Source: Gammaproteobacteria bacterium
GTDB lineage: Bacteria; Pseudomonadota; Gammaproteobacteria; Nitrosococcales; Methylophagaceae
Length of the DNA: 53,822 nt
Direction: 5' to 3'
NCBI GenBank assembly: GCA_029248745.1
Contig: JAQWIT010000006.1
Coordinates: forward strand, 1-53,822
The notes under the pieces: model-generated
The model's input: only the letters and a program-made list of their open reading frames with translations
Told to the model about the DNA's origin: nothing
The model's database searches: none
Shown: positions 20,075 to 30,798 of the stretch, one piece after another
Layout of the letters: each line of letters opens with the position of its first letter
Position numbering within the stretch: the first letter of the stretch is position 1
Translations under genes and position numbers: made by a program

Positions 20075-20722
20075 ATGGCGATAGCCAAAGTTCAATTAAG
20101 ACAATGTGTGTTAGCGCTGATTTGTGTTTGTTTTTCTTCGCTAGCGATGGCAGGTGGTAGCGCTTCTGAGAAGCTGACAGCATTTTTACAAACAGTCGTG
20201 ACGCTTAAATCGCAATTCGAACAAACTGTGTTGAGCCCACAGGGCGAAATCATCGAGCAAGCGCAGGGACAATTCATTTTGGAACGCCCAGGTAAATTTC
20301 GTTGGGATTACTTATCACCCTACCCACAAGAAATTGTTGCGGATGGCACGCGGATTTGGTTTTATGATGTTGACTTAGAGCAGGTCACTGTAAAGTCTCA
20401 GCAAGAAGCGTTAACCGATACACCAGCGACCTTGCTATCTGGTGAGATGTTGCCAGAAGAAAAGTATCAGGTACGTGATGTTGATTCATCGGATGGTTTC
20501 TCTTGGGTTGAACTGACCCCAAAAGATGCTGAATCCAATTTTCAAACGGTTCGTTTAGCCTTTGATCGGACAGGCTTGCGCCAGATGGTGATGCAAGACA
20601 GTTTTGATCAATACACGCGCCTGATTTTTAGCGATGTCCATGAAAATATTGTGTTGGATGAAGTGATATTTCAATTTGTGACACCCGATGGTGTTGATGT
20701 CGTTGGTGATGTTAATCAGTGA
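20075..20722 (+). CDS. lolA: Outer-membrane lipoprotein carrier LolA
   Basis: LolA is the periplasmic chaperone that takes lipoproteins from LolCDE to LolB. I start at the ATG at 20075, which gives a clean signal peptide (MAIAKVQLRQCVLALICVC..., cleavage after AMA); the longer frame from 20042 only adds a charged tail. The mature part has the family hallmarks LKSQFEQTV, RPGKFRWDY and PYPQEIVADG, where the conserved Arg and aromatic residues line the lipid cavity. The length is normal (215 residues). Its stop overlaps the GTG start of rarA, so the two are translationally linked. Confidence 0.94.
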   Translation: MAIAKVQLRQCVLALICVCFSSLAMAGGSASEKLTAFLQTVVTLKSQFEQTVLSPQGEIIEQAQGQFILERPGKFRWDYLSPYPQEIVADGTRIWFYDVDLEQVTVKSQQEALTDTPATLLSGEMLPEEKYQVRDVDSSDGFSWVELTPKDAESNFQTVRLAFDRTGLRQMVMQDSFDQYTRLIFSDVHENIVLDEVIFQFVTPDGVDVVGDVNQ

Positions 20723-22050
20723 GTTTGTTTGAAGGATTAGAAGATCCGATGAGTCGGCCTTTGGCTGACCGTATACGGCCAGCGGATCTGGATAATTATA
20801 TTGGTCAAAAACATTTATTAGCAGAAGGTAAACCATTAAGACAATCGATTGCTAATGGCCAGCCTCACTCCATGATTTTTTGGGGGCCACCCGGCACAGG
20901 TAAAACCACATTAGCCAAATTAATTGCGGGTTATTGTGATCGTGAATTTATCACGATTTCAGCTGTATTGGTAGGTGTAAAAGAGGTGAGAGCTGCTGTT
21001 GCCAGAGCGGAACAACTTCAACAAGAACAAGGCCGAAAGACAATACTTTTTGTTGATGAGGTGCATCGCTTTAACAAATCCCAGCAAGATGCTTTTTTGC
21101 CCTATGTCGAAAACGGTACGTTTACATTTATTGGGGCGACAACAGAAAACCCGTCTTTTGAATTGAATAATGCCTTGTTATCTCGCGCGCGGGTCTATGT
21201 GCTGACAGCATTAGGTGACGGGGATTTGCGTGAAATTATTGATCGCGCAATGGCAGATGAAACACTGGGTTTAGCACAACGCAATATTGAAATTTCCCCT
21301 GACTTACGCGATATGCTGGCACAAGCCGCTGATGGTGATGGTCGCCGTGTTCTAAATCTGTTGGAAATTGTGGTTGATTTGGCTGAGAGTCAAGAACAAA
21401 CATCGGTTTCTGAAGATGATGTGTTGTCGGTTTTATCAGGAGGTGTCCGTCGTTTTGATAAGGGCGGCGAAGCTTTTTACGACCAGATATCTGCTTTGCA
21501 TAAATCAGTTCGTGGTTCAGCGCCAGATGCATCACTTTATTGGTTATGCCGGATGTTAGACGGTGGTTGTGACCCGGTTTATTTGATGCGACGTATAGTC
21601 CGAATGGCATCAGAAGATATTGGTAATGCTGACCCGCGCGGTTTGCGAATTGCCCTGGATGCGTGGGAAAGCTATGAGAAATTGGGCAAAGCTGAAGGAG
21701 AGTTAGCGATTGCACAAGCGGTGGTTTATCTCGCTTGTGCGCCAAAAAGTAATGCCGTTTATAGTGCCTTTAATGCGGCAATGGCTGATGTGCGATCAGA
21801 AGGCTCAAGTGAAGTGCCTTTGCATTTACGCAATGCGCCAACCAAATTAATGAAAGATTTGGGTTATGCCAAAGAATATCGCTATGCCCACAATGAACCG
21901 GATGCTTATGCGGCTGGGGAAAACTACTTCCCCGAAGATTTTGCAGAAAGACGATATTATCAGCCTGTGAATCGTGGTTTGGAAGTTCAGATTGCAGATA
22001 AAATGGCAAGGTTGAGGAAGTTAGATGAAGAGGCAGAAAAAGGGCACTGA
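20719..22050 (+). CDS. rarA: Replication-associated recombination ATPase RarA
   Basis: RarA (MgsA) is an AAA+ protein related to clamp loaders and acts at stalled replication forks. Walker A GPPGTGKTT is at about 54-62, Walker B ILFVDEVHRF follows, and the sensor region TENPSFELN and C-terminal tetramerisation domain (HLRNAPTKLMKDLGYAKEYRY) are intact. The 443-residue length is normal. It starts with GTG overlapping the lolA stop. Its own stop (22048-22050) lies inside the left arm of the palindrome interrupted by the IS3 element, so the insertion left the reading frame untouched. Confidence 0.95.
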   Translation: MSLFEGLEDPMSRPLADRIRPADLDNYIGQKHLLAEGKPLRQSIANGQPHSMIFWGPPGTGKTTLAKLIAGYCDREFITISAVLVGVKEVRAAVARAEQLQQEQGRKTILFVDEVHRFNKSQQDAFLPYVENGTFTFIGATTENPSFELNNALLSRARVYVLTALGDGDLREIIDRAMADETLGLAQRNIEISPDLRDMLAQAADGDGRRVLNLLEIVVDLAESQEQTSVSEDDVLSVLSGGVRRFDKGGEAFYDQISALHKSVRGSAPDASLYWLCRMLDGGCDPVYLMRRIVRMASEDIGNADPRGLRIALDAWESYEKLGKAEGELAIAQAVVYLACAPKSNAVYSAFNAAMADVRSEGSSEVPLHLRNAPTKLMKDLGYAKEYRYAHNEPDAYAAGENYFPEDFAERRYYQPVNRGLEVQIADKMARLRKLDEEAEKGH

Positions 22051-22052
22051 TC
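22039..22052. terminator. Left arm of a split palindromic terminator
   Basis: AAAGGGCACTGATC at 22039-22052 is the reverse complement of GATCAGTGCCCTTT at 23312-23325, beyond the IS element. Joined with a single GATC they make a perfect 24 bp palindrome. On the minus strand this stem would be followed by TTTTTCTGCC, so it looks like the former rho-independent terminator of rsmJ, overlapping the end of rarA. The IS now separates the arms by about 1.26 kb, so the hairpin can no longer work locally. Confidence 0.65.
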
Positions 22053-22072
22053 TTCACCCCAAAAACTGGACA

Positions 22073-22960
22073 CTAGTTTGTATTATAAGATGCTTTTTCA
22101 GCATAGTCAGATGATTGATAGTTTAATGTTGAATGCCGACTAATTCGGTTGTAAAAGATTTCTATATATTTAAAATACTTTCTTGTGCCTGCTCTCTTGT
22201 TGAATAGGTATTCCCATAAATAAGCTCTGTTTTTAAGGTGGTAAAAAGCTTTCCACTACCTCATTATCAAAACAATCGCCTTTAGCACTCATGCTCTGCT
22301 CAATGTTGTTTTTGTTAAATAAAGCCAGATGATCATCAGCCCGATAAGTGGCACCTTGATCAGAATGTAATAGCACTTTTTGCTGACGCGGTTTGTTATT
22401 AATCGCCATGATCAGTACATCACGCACCAACGCAGTATTGTTATTATTGGCCATTGACCAACCAACCATCTTACGTGAATACAAATCGATAACGGTGGCT
22501 AAATATAACCACCCTTGTTTAGTCTGAATAAAGGTCGTGTCACTCACCCATTTTCGATTAGGTACATCACTGCTAAAGCTACTCACCAGTTTGTTGTTGG
22601 CAAAGTCTTTGTGATGACGTGCTAGCTTGGCTTTTTATGTTTGATAAAAGTACTTGCTGCAATCCCATTTCGCTGCATGAAGGAGGCGACTTTATTTAAG
22701 CTGACCTTAATGCCTTTTGCCTTAAGATCATGATAGAGCCTAGGTGAGCCATATGACCGCTACTGGCTTTATAGCCTCTATCACATGTAATAGATTAGAT
22801 TGATTTTGCTTACTCCGTGAACTAGTAGGCTTACTCTTGTAGTAGTAATAACCACTTTTAGAGACCTGCATACACTGACATGACAGACTAATGGGATAAT
22901 CCGTTGCTAGTTGTGCAATGAACCTAAACCTCAGTTCTTTAGTGTCTCGAAGTAAGCCTT
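22073..22960 (-). pseudogene. IS3-family transposase OrfB, frameshifted
   Basis: The DDE integrase half of the IS3 transposase in pieces. An N-terminal part near 22930-22780 reads FIAQLATDYPISLSCQC. The core at 22586-22233 contains KWVSDTTFIQTKQGWLYLA, DLYSRKMVGWS, LLHSDQGATY and FDNEVVESF, i.e. the first two Asp and the terminal Glu of the DDE triad. A one-base loss in a T-run near 22244 turns ESFFTTLKTEL into ESFLPP-stop, and a further shift is needed before the NRISRHSTLNY tail that ends at 22073. It is therefore inactive. Confidence 0.82.
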
Positions 22961-23257
22961 GGCCTTTTTTAAAATGTCATTTTCGATGCGTGCCAAATCA
23001 AGCTCCTTTTGTAGCTGCTTATTTTGCTGCAACAGCTCTATATGTGTTGCTTTGTGATGGCTTGTACTGTTGCCAGAGGCGGTTCTTTTAAATGATTTAT
23101 CTTGTTTTTTGTCCAACTCAAGCCTCCACCAATAAATCATGTTTCTGCGAACACCTAAATCTCTGGCAAGCTTTGCTATACAGATGTTGGGTTGCTTGGC
23201 TAATCTGATAGCTTCTAGTTTAAACGCTTTGGTGTAGGCGGTGTATTTTCTTGTCAT
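22931..23257 (-). CDS. IS3-family transposase OrfA
   Basis: A 108-residue DNA-binding subunit: helix-turn-helix (YTKAFKLEAIRLAK...IAKLARDLGVRRNMIYWWR) followed by a leucine-zipper-like coiled coil (ELLQQNKQLQKELDLARIENDILKKA). The ATG at 23257 with GGAG six bases upstream is preferred to the TTG four codons earlier. A slippery A6G heptamer at 22964-22970 on the minus strand lies in the ILKKAK codons, as expected for the -1 programmed frameshift that makes OrfAB in this family. OrfB is broken, so OrfA can only act as a binding protein. Confidence 0.85.
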   Translation of the reverse strand: MTRKYTAYTKAFKLEAIRLAKQPNICIAKLARDLGVRRNMIYWWRLELDKKQDKSFKRTASGNSTSHHKATHIELLQQNKQLQKELDLARIENDILKKAKAYFETLKN

Positions 23258-23353
23258 TTTGGACTCCAATTGGTGTACATTTAGGTGTCCAGTTTTTTTG
23301 GGGGGGGGCGAGATCAGTGCCCTTTAATCAATAATTTCAACCTTTTTAATATC

Positions 23354-24115
23354 TTAGATATAAATATCGTAGCGGGTATTTTTACTTTCCACAGCTGTGC
23401 TTGGTTTTTGTTGGTCTATAGTGGGTGCTGATTTAGGTCTTTTTACCACGACTCTTTTATTTGCTACTTTTCTGGCAGCTTTCAGTAATTCTTCACTGTC
23501 GGTATCGGGTCCAATGAGTTGATGAAGGAGTTGCATTTCTTTTTTGACTAAAGCGGTTTTTTGGCGGCTTGGGTACATTGGGTCGATATAAATAACATCG
23601 GGATATTGCTCTGGTAAAAGTTGGTTTAGGAAGTCAGGAGAGTTGTGATGAATCAATTCCATACGCTGTGCGATGGTTTGGGTTTCTTCGTTAGTTTGTG
23701 CACGGTTGATGGCATCTTCAAGTAGCGTTGCTAGTATGGGGTTACGCTCGATTAGGGCGATATTGCAACCTAAGGTTGCAAGCACATAGGCATCTTGGCC
23801 GTAGCCTGCGGTGGCATCAATTACAGTGGGCGTAGCACCTTTTTTGAGGCCGATGGCTTTGGCTAGGGCCTGACCTCGACCTCCCCCGAATCGTCTCCGA
23901 TGGGCATTTTTCCCTTGAGCAAAGTCGATCCAAATAGGGTTACCTAAACTAGGTGCTGACATAGCAATATGATTTTCTAGCACAAGCAGTTGTGGTTTAT
24001 CGTTTGTACGAATCTTAGAAATGGGTAATGCCAAACGCTGTGCTAATTGGAGGGTTTTATCTCGCTGATTGACTAAATCACTGTAGATGGTGATGTCGTT
24101 ATTTGAGTTTGTCAT
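23354..24115 (-). CDS. rsmJ: 16S rRNA m2G1516 methyltransferase RsmJ
   Basis: RsmJ uses S-adenosylmethionine to methylate G1516 of 16S rRNA. Visible motifs: the entry block HRRRFGGGRGQALAKA, SAM-binding VIDATAGYGQDAYVLATLG, acidic VALIER-like motif (NIALIERNP), and the catalytic YIDPMYPSR. The 253-residue length matches the family. It is transcribed toward rarA, and its probable terminator was split by the IS. A C-terminal stretch rich in Lys/Thr/Ser (PKSAPTIDQQKPSTAVES) is normal for this family. Confidence 0.93.
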   Translation of the reverse strand: MTNSNNDITIYSDLVNQRDKTLQLAQRLALPISKIRTNDKPQLLVLENHIAMSAPSLGNPIWIDFAQGKNAHRRRFGGGRGQALAKAIGLKKGATPTVIDATAGYGQDAYVLATLGCNIALIERNPILATLLEDAINRAQTNEETQTIAQRMELIHHNSPDFLNQLLPEQYPDVIYIDPMYPSRQKTALVKKEMQLLHQLIGPDTDSEELLKAARKVANKRVVVKRPKSAPTIDQQKPSTAVESKNTRYDIYI

Positions 24116-24295
24116 ATCCGCTTTAAATTTATCCTAGATGATCCTCTGTTTGTACAGTCATCTAATGAGTATGATTTATGATGTCATTAATGTAGATGAA
24201 TCTGTGACATTTTGCCATAACTTGATTTGACTTAATGCGTCATATTATTGAGAATTAATTGTTTTTGATATTCATTTATTTGCTTGGAGGCGTCG

Positions 24296-25099
24296 GTGCC
24301 ACTGATAGAGATCAGGGATTTGCACTTTTACCGTGGTGATAGGGCTATTTTTAAAGGGGTAGATTTGGATATCTATCGCGGGAAAGTCACAGCTATCATG
24401 GGCCCAAGCGGAACGGGTAAAACGACACTACTCAAGTTGATTGGTGGTCAATTGGTTCCTGATCAAGGAACAATTATGGTTGATGGTCAAGATGTGCATC
24501 GTTTACCACATGCGCAATTATACGAATTACGCAAGCGAATGGGGATGTTGTTCCAAAGTGGTGCATTGCTGACGGATATTTCTGTTTTCGATAATGTGGC
24601 TTTTCCATTACGAGAACATACGAACTTACCTGAGTCGATGATTCAGGATTTAGTGTCGATGAAATTGCAGGCTGTAGGCTTACGTAATGCGAAAGAATTA
24701 ATGCCGGCTGAGTTATCGGGTGGCATGGCGCGTCGTGTTGCATTGGCAAGGGCGGTGGCGCTTGATCCGATGATGATTATGTATGATGAGCCGTTTACAG
24801 GCCAGGATCCGATATCGATGGGGACATTGGTGAATTTGATTAAACGTATTAATCAATCGATGGGCTTGACGAGTATTGTGGTGTCACATGATCTTGAAGA
24901 AACAATGGCGATTGCGGATGAAATTTATTTGTTGTCAGGTGGCAAGGTGATTGAGCGTGGTACGCCAGATACTTTGCAGGATTCATCTTCTGAATGGGTG
25001 AAACAGTTTGTCGAGGGCTTGCCTGATGGACCGGTCCCATTTCATTTTCCGGGCATGTCATTTGAGGATGATTTATTGAACCGGAAGGCAGTGAAATAA
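24296..25099 (+). CDS. mlaF: Mla lipid-transport ATPase MlaF
   Basis: ATPase subunit of the MlaFEDB complex, which moves phospholipid between the inner membrane and the periplasmic MlaC to keep outer-membrane asymmetry. Seen: Walker [10 protein letters not shown] near residue 35, the ABC signature [14 protein letters not shown], Walker [14 protein letters not shown] and the switch His in VVSHDLEE. I start at GTG 24296 because GGAGG lies at 24286-24290, five bases upstream; the longer TTG start would overlap that site. The stop overlaps the mlaE start codon (ATAATG). Confidence 0.95.
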   Translation: MPLIEIRDLHFYRGDRAIFKGVDLDIYRGKVTAIMGPSGTGKTTLLKLIGGQLVPDQGTIMVDGQDVHRLPHAQLYELRKRMGMLFQSGALLTDISVFDNVAFPLREHTNLPESMIQDLVSMKLQAVGLRNAKELMPAELSGGMARRVALARAVALDPMMIMYDEPFTGQDPISMGTLVNLIKRINQSMGLTSIVVSHDLEETMAIADEIYLLSGGKVIERGTPDTLQDSSSEWVKQFVEGLPDGPVPFHFPGMSFEDDLLNRKAVK

Positions 25100-25878
25100 T
25101 GGGTACGATTCAACGCCTAGGCCAATGGGCTATTGGCACTAGTGAACGACTGGGTCGTGGTTATTTGTTTTTGATGGCAATATTGGCTGGGATTCCAGGT
25201 TCTTTATTTCGTTTTTCACTGGTCATCCAACAGATTTATTCAGTCGGGGTTTTATCTGTACTCTTGATTCTGATTTCAGGTTTGTTTGTAGGCATGGTAC
25301 TTGGCTTACAAGGTTATAATACTTTGGTTGATTTTGGCGCTGAAGAGTCACTGGGTGTCATGGTGTCTTTATCTTTAGTGCGTGAGTTGGGGCCAGTTGT
25401 TAGTGCTTTATTATTTGCGGGCCGTGCCGGTTCGGCATTAACTGCTGAAATTGGTTTGATGAAGAGTACGGAGCAGCTATCAGGTATGGAAATGATGGCT
25501 GTGGATCCCATTCGCCGTGTGATTACGCCGCGGTTTTTGGCCGGATTTATTTCATTGCCGTTTTTGGCTGCTATTTTTAGTGCCGTTGGGATTCTAGGTG
25601 GTTATTTGGTTGGTTACGGTTTGTTGGGCGTTGATGATGGTGCGTTTTGGACGCAAATGCAGACGAAGACAGATTGGTATGATGATATTTTGAATGGTGT
25701 CATTAAAAGTATTGTGTTTGGTTTTGTGGTGACATGGATTGCTTTGTTTGAAGGCCATGATGCGATTCCAACCTCAGAGGGTGTGGGACGGGCGACAACG
25801 CGAACAGTTGTTCATTCGGCGTTTGCTATTTTAGGCTTAGATTTTGTGCTAACAGCGCTGATGTTTGGAGATGTATAG
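25099..25878 (+). CDS. mlaE: Mla permease MlaE
   Basis: Integral inner-membrane permease of the Mla complex, 259 residues, with an interfacial N-terminal helix and about five transmembrane segments (for example [20 protein letters not shown] and [15 protein letters not shown]). The family stretch [32 protein letters not shown], which contacts MlaF, is intact. It starts one base within the mlaF stop and abuts mlaD without a gap, so the genes are co-translated. Confidence 0.95.
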   Translation: MGTIQRLGQWAIGTSERLGRGYLFLMAILAGIPGSLFRFSLVIQQIYSVGVLSVLLILISGLFVGMVLGLQGYNTLVDFGAEESLGVMVSLSLVRELGPVVSALLFAGRAGSALTAEIGLMKSTEQLSGMEMMAVDPIRRVITPRFLAGFISLPFLAAIFSAVGILGGYLVGYGLLGVDDGAFWTQMQTKTDWYDDILNGVIKSIVFGFVVTWIALFEGHDAIPTSEGVGRATTRTVVHSAFAILGLDFVLTALMFGDV

Positions 25879-26346
25879 ATGAGGCAAAAAAAGAGTACGG
25901 AAGTCACAGTTGGGTTATTTGTTTTACTTGGCATGGGTGCACTATTTTTCCTTGCGATGAAGGTGAGTAATTTATCTGCTTTCAATGATGAGCAGGGTTA
26001 TAGAGTGACAGCCGAATTTGAAAATATTGGTGGTTTAAAAGCACGATCTCCCGTGACATTGGCGGGTGTTCGGATTGGGCGTGTTGAGCGTATTGAGCTT
26101 GATCCTGAAACGTATAACGCGAACGTCGTGTTAAATCTATATGCGAGCTTTGATACTTTGCCAACCGATACGGCAGCGAGTATCTATACGGCAGGTTTGC
26201 TCGGTGAGCAATATATTGGTCTTGAGGCAGGGGCTGAAGAAGAATTTTTGAAAGATGGCGATGTCATAGAGTTGACGCAACCAGCATTGGTGCTGGAGCA
26301 AGTCATTGGTCAGTTTCTGTTTAGTAAAGCGGAAGGGGATGAATAA
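25879..26346 (+). CDS. mlaD: Mla lipid-binding MCE protein MlaD
   Basis: A single-span inner-membrane protein (anchor about residues 8-28, VGLFVLLGMGALFFLAM) with one MCE domain (about 38-120; FENIGGLKARSPVTLAGVRIGRV) that hexamerises into a ring holding phospholipid. The 155-residue length is normal. The C-terminal hydrophobic helix ends in PALVLEQVIGQFLF, which in homologues lines the central pore. It overlaps mlaC by one base. Confidence 0.95.
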   Translation: MRQKKSTEVTVGLFVLLGMGALFFLAMKVSNLSAFNDEQGYRVTAEFENIGGLKARSPVTLAGVRIGRVERIELDPETYNANVVLNLYASFDTLPTDTAASIYTAGLLGEQYIGLEAGAEEEFLKDGDVIELTQPALVLEQVIGQFLFSKAEGDE

Positions 26347-26987
26347 TGTTGAATTTATCGTTTAGGCCGGCTTGGTTGCCACTATTATTGGTAGTGGTGA
26401 CAGGTTTATTTTTTAATGGTCTAGCGAGCGCTGATGAAATGAGCACAGAGCCTCAGACTTTGGTGAAAGATGCTTCTGATCGGATGTTGCAGGCGTTAAA
26501 AGATAATGAGGACAAAATTAAAGAAGATCCCAAATTTGTTTATGGATTGGTCAATGAAATTTTGTTACCTAATTTTGATTTTGCCAAAATGTCTAAGTTG
26601 GCTTTAGGTAAAAACTGGCGTAAAGCCAATGCTGAACAGCGAGTAGAGTTTATTGAAGAGTTCCGTTTATTGCTGGTGAGAACGTATTCGACTGCGATGT
26701 TGGAATATACCAATGAAGAGATTGTCTTTTTGCCTTTCCGAGATGATTTAGCGAAGAAAAGAGTCAAAGTGAAGATGGAAATATTGCAGGCAGGTGGCCC
26801 ATCGATTCCAATGGCTTTGTCGATGTATTTGAATAAAGAGCATGCTTGGAAAGTCTATGATGTCAAAATTGATGGCATTAGTCTAGTGACTAATTATCGT
26901 TCGACTTTTGCGTCTGAAATACGTAAAGGCGGCATGAAGAAGTTGATCGAGAGCTTGGCATCACGCAATGCGAAAGTGAAGGCATGA
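26346..26987 (+). CDS. mlaC: Periplasmic phospholipid carrier MlaC
   Basis: MlaC ferries phospholipid across the periplasm between the MlaA-porin complex and MlaFEDB. A signal peptide is visible (about 1-29, ending LASA), then the Tol-Ttg2-type fold with DFAKMSKLALGKNWRKA and the lipid-pocket region YDVKIDGISLVTNYRSTF. Length 213 is typical. Its stop overlaps the mlaB start by four bases. Confidence 0.95.
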   Translation: MLNLSFRPAWLPLLLVVVTGLFFNGLASADEMSTEPQTLVKDASDRMLQALKDNEDKIKEDPKFVYGLVNEILLPNFDFAKMSKLALGKNWRKANAEQRVEFIEEFRLLLVRTYSTAMLEYTNEEIVFLPFRDDLAKKRVKVKMEILQAGGPSIPMALSMYLNKEHAWKVYDVKIDGISLVTNYRSTFASEIRKGGMKKLIESLASRNAKVKA

Positions 26988-27298
26988 GTCAGGCAATTAC
27001 AATCAATGTAGATAGTTCATCTGAGATGGTATTAGTCAGTGGTGAACTGACTTTCACTACGGTGAACAGTGTTTTGAATGAAATAGGCAGGTTAGTAGGC
27101 TCTTCATTTGAGTTAAAAATTGATTTGTCTGGTGTGACACGCAGTGATAGCGCCGGTTTGGCTTTATTAGTTCACTGGATGCGAGCTGCAAAACAAGCGA
27201 AAAAACAGTTGGTTTTTCATCATATTCCAGCACAAATGCTGGCTATTGCCTCGGCCAGTAGCTTAGATGAGTTATTGCCAGTGCCAAGTAACCAATAA
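26984..27298 (+). CDS. mlaB: Mla STAS-domain protein MlaB
   Basis: A 104-residue cytoplasmic STAS domain that stabilises the MlaF ATPase. The key loop LSGVTRSDSAGLALLVHW contains the conserved DSAG motif with the Ser/Thr positions that touch MlaF. It closes the mla operon and is followed three bases later by ibaG. Confidence 0.93.
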   Translation: MSQAITINVDSSSEMVLVSGELTFTTVNSVLNEIGRLVGSSFELKIDLSGVTRSDSAGLALLVHWMRAAKQAKKQLVFHHIPAQMLAIASASSLDELLPVPSNQ

Positions 27299-27300
27299 AG

Positions 27301-27534
27301 ATGGAAACAATGATGGAAGCATCGGATATTAAAAAATTAATCGAAGCGGGTTTACCAGATGCAAAGGTCGAAGTATTAGGCGATGACGGCCAACATTTCG
27401 AGGCTTTTGTTGAAAGCCCTTCATTTAAAGGGAAGGGCTTAGTCGCTCAGCATAAAATGGTTTATGCCACATTGGGGACAAGCTTTGAGAGTGCATTACA
27501 TGCACTCGCTTTAAAAACATCTGTACCTGGTTAA
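27301..27534 (+). CDS. ibaG: BolA-family protein IbaG
   Basis: A small BolA-like protein (77 residues, or 74 from the second Met) that partners monothiol glutaredoxins in iron-sulphur handling and acid stress. The family positions are visible: LIEAGLPDAKVEVLGDDG, HFEAFVESPSF and LVAQHKMVY, the last with the conserved His expected to ligate the cluster. It lies between mlaB and murA, its usual neighbours in gammaproteobacteria. Confidence 0.93.
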   Translation: METMMEASDIKKLIEAGLPDAKVEVLGDDGQHFEAFVESPSFKGKGLVAQHKMVYATLGTSFESALHALALKTSVPG

Positions 27535-27566
27535 GTTACGTTTACACTAGACAGCACAAATATTGA

Positions 27567-28841
<1,275 letters not shown>

Positions 28842-28853
28842 GGTAAAGTTATT

Positions 28854-29498
28854 ATGTCTGAGATGCTGACATTGGCGTTGTCAAAAGGCCGAATTTTTAA
28901 GGAAACATTACCGTTGCTGAAGGCAGCAGGTATTGAGCCTATTGATGATCCTGAAACCAGTAGAAAGTTGATTTTAGACACTAATCAGCCCGATGTTCGT
29001 TTGATTATAGTACGAGCATCAGATGTACCGACTTATGTTGAGTATGGTGGCGCGGATATTGGCGTTGCGGGTAAAGATGTGCTGCTTGAGCACCCGACAG
29101 CAGAACTCTATGAACCTGTTGATTTGAATATTGCTTGTTGTAAGTTGATGACAGCCGGTAAGGTCGAAGAGTCTGACATTAAAGTGCGTTTGAAAGTGGC
29201 AACGAAATTCGTTGAAAGTACGCGCCGTTTTTATGCCGAGCAGGGCCAACAAGTGGATATTATCAAGCTATACGGCTCAATGGAATTGGCGCCTTTAGTG
29301 GGATTAGCGGATCGTATTGTCGATGTGGTTGATACGGGTAATACTTTGCGTGCAAATGGCTTAGTGCCCATGGAACATATTGCTGATATTAGTTCACGTT
29401 TGGTGGTCAATAAAGCATCGATGAAAATGAAACATGTACGTATTCAAGCATTTATTGATGGTGTTCGTGCAGCCGTAGCAGAGCAGCGAGATGATTGA
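28854..29498 (+). CDS. hisG: ATP phosphoribosyltransferase, short form HisG
   Basis: The first histidine-synthesis enzyme, condensing ATP with PRPP. At 214 residues it is the short form, which lacks the C-terminal regulatory domain and needs HisZ (not in the window) for activity and feedback control. Seen: [16 protein letters not shown], the [13 protein letters not shown] loop and the PRPP-binding [15 protein letters not shown]. The end overlaps hisD by eight bases. Confidence 0.95.
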   Translation: MSEMLTLALSKGRIFKETLPLLKAAGIEPIDDPETSRKLILDTNQPDVRLIIVRASDVPTYVEYGGADIGVAGKDVLLEHPTAELYEPVDLNIACCKLMTAGKVEESDIKVRLKVATKFVESTRRFYAEQGQQVDIIKLYGSMELAPLVGLADRIVDVVDTGNTLRANGLVPMEHIADISSRLVVNKASMKMKHVRIQAFIDGVRAAVAEQRDD

Positions 29499-30798
29499 TA
29501 TTAAAAAACTGACAACACAGGATAGTGACTTTCAACAACAGTTAGGAGCCTTGCTGGCTTGGGATGCTTCATCGGATATGGCCGTTGTAGATACCGTTAG
29601 GGCGATTTTAGCGGATGTCAAAGATCGTGGTAATGAAGCGGTATTGGAGTATAGCCGCCGATTTGATCGTGTTGAAGCTACATCGATGGCAGATTTAGAG
29701 TTACCTATTGCTCGTGCAGAACAAGCGTTGGCCTCTATCCCTTCTGAGCAGCGTGATGCACTGGAAGCTGCTGCAGGACGTGTGCGTGCTTATCATGAAC
29801 ATCAGAAGCAGGACTCATGGACCTATACCGAAGCTGATGGAACAGTACTAGGCCAACAAGTGACGCCGTTAGATCGTGCAGGGCTCTATGTGCCTGGTGG
29901 TAAAGCAGCTTACCCTTCATCTGTTTTGATGAATGCGATTCCAGCTAAAGTGGCGGGTGTTAGTGAGTTAATTATGGTGGTGCCAACCCCGAATGGTGAG
30001 GTCAATGATTTGGTTTTGGCTGCAGCAGCGATTTCAGGTGTTGACCGTATTTTTGCGATTGGTGGTGCACAAGCTGTTGCTGCGTTGGCTTATGGCACAG
30101 AATCAATCCCACAAGTCGATAAAATTGTTGGCCCAGGTAATATTTATGTTGCGACGGCGAAAGGCATGGTTTTTGGTGCCGTTGGTATTGATATGATTGC
30201 AGGGCCATCAGAGATTTTGGTGGTGTGCGATGGACAAACCGACCCTGAATGGATTGCGATGGATCTATTTTCTCAAGCAGAACACGATGAAGATGCGCAA
30301 TCGATTTTAATTTCGCAAGACAGTGCGTTTCTTCAGGAAGTCGAAGTGGCTATACAGCGTTTGTTACCGACAATGGAACGTGCAGGAATTATCGAAACCT
30401 CTTTATCTGATCGCGCTGCATTGATTCAGGTCAAAGATTTAGGTGAAGCGGTCGAGGTAGTTAACTTTATCGCACCAGAACATTTAGAATTATCAGTTGA
30501 AGATCCGATGACGATGGCGAAAAAAGTGAAGCATGCCGGTGCTATTTTCATGGGCCGATATACTGCGGAAGCACTAGGTGACTATTGTGCTGGCCCTAAT
30601 CATGTTTTGCCAACATCACGTACATCACGTTTTAGTTCACCATTGGGTGTTTATGATTTTCAGAAGCGTTCAAGTTTGATTCAAGTGTCGGAGCAAGGTG
30701 CCCAAACAATGGGGCGTTTGGCTTCTGTTTTAGCGCGTGGTGAAGGTTTGACTGCGCACGCGCGTTCTGCTGAATTTCGTCTAAAGGACTTATTGTGA
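29491..30798 (+). CDS. hisD: Histidinol dehydrogenase HisD
   Basis: HisD oxidises histidinol to histidine in two NAD-dependent steps using a bound zinc. The family signature [14 protein letters not shown], the Zn/catalytic stretch [16 protein letters not shown], and [20 protein letters not shown] are intact. Length 435 is normal. It overlaps both neighbours by a few bases, in keeping with one hisGDC transcript. Confidence 0.97.
   Translation: MIDIKKLTTQDSDFQQQLGALLAWDASSDMAVVDTVRAILADVKDRGNEAVLEYSRRFDRVEATSMADLELPIARAEQALASIPSEQRDALEAAAGRVRAYHEHQKQDSWTYTEADGTVLGQQVTPLDRAGLYVPGGKAAYPSSVLMNAIPAKVAGVSELIMVVPTPNGEVNDLVLAAAAISGVDRIFAIGGAQAVAALAYGTESIPQVDKIVGPGNIYVATAKGMVFGAVGIDMIAGPSEILVVCDGQTDPEWIAMDLFSQAEHDEDAQSILISQDSAFLQEVEVAIQRLLPTMERAGIIETSLSDRAALIQVKDLGEAVEVVNFIAPEHLELSVEDPMTMAKKVKHAGAIFMGRYTAEALGDYCAGPNHVLPTSRTSRFSSPLGVYDFQKRSSLIQVSEQGAQTMGRLASVLARGEGLTAHARSAEFRLKDLL

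Larger units (their letters stand above)
22053..23311 (-). mobile_element. IS3-family insertion sequence, decayed
   Basis: About 1.26 kb with two overlapping transposase genes on the minus strand. Terminal inverted repeats are visible: TTCACCCCAAAAACTGGACA on the left and, reverse-complemented, TCGCCCCCCCCAAAAAAACT then GGACACC on the right. GATC flanks both ends (22049-22052 and 23312-23315) and can be read as a 4 bp target duplication. An alternative is that the ends start at TGATCT, which resembles IS3 termini, leaving no duplication. OrfA is open; OrfB has several frameshifts, so the copy cannot move by itself. Confidence 0.88.
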
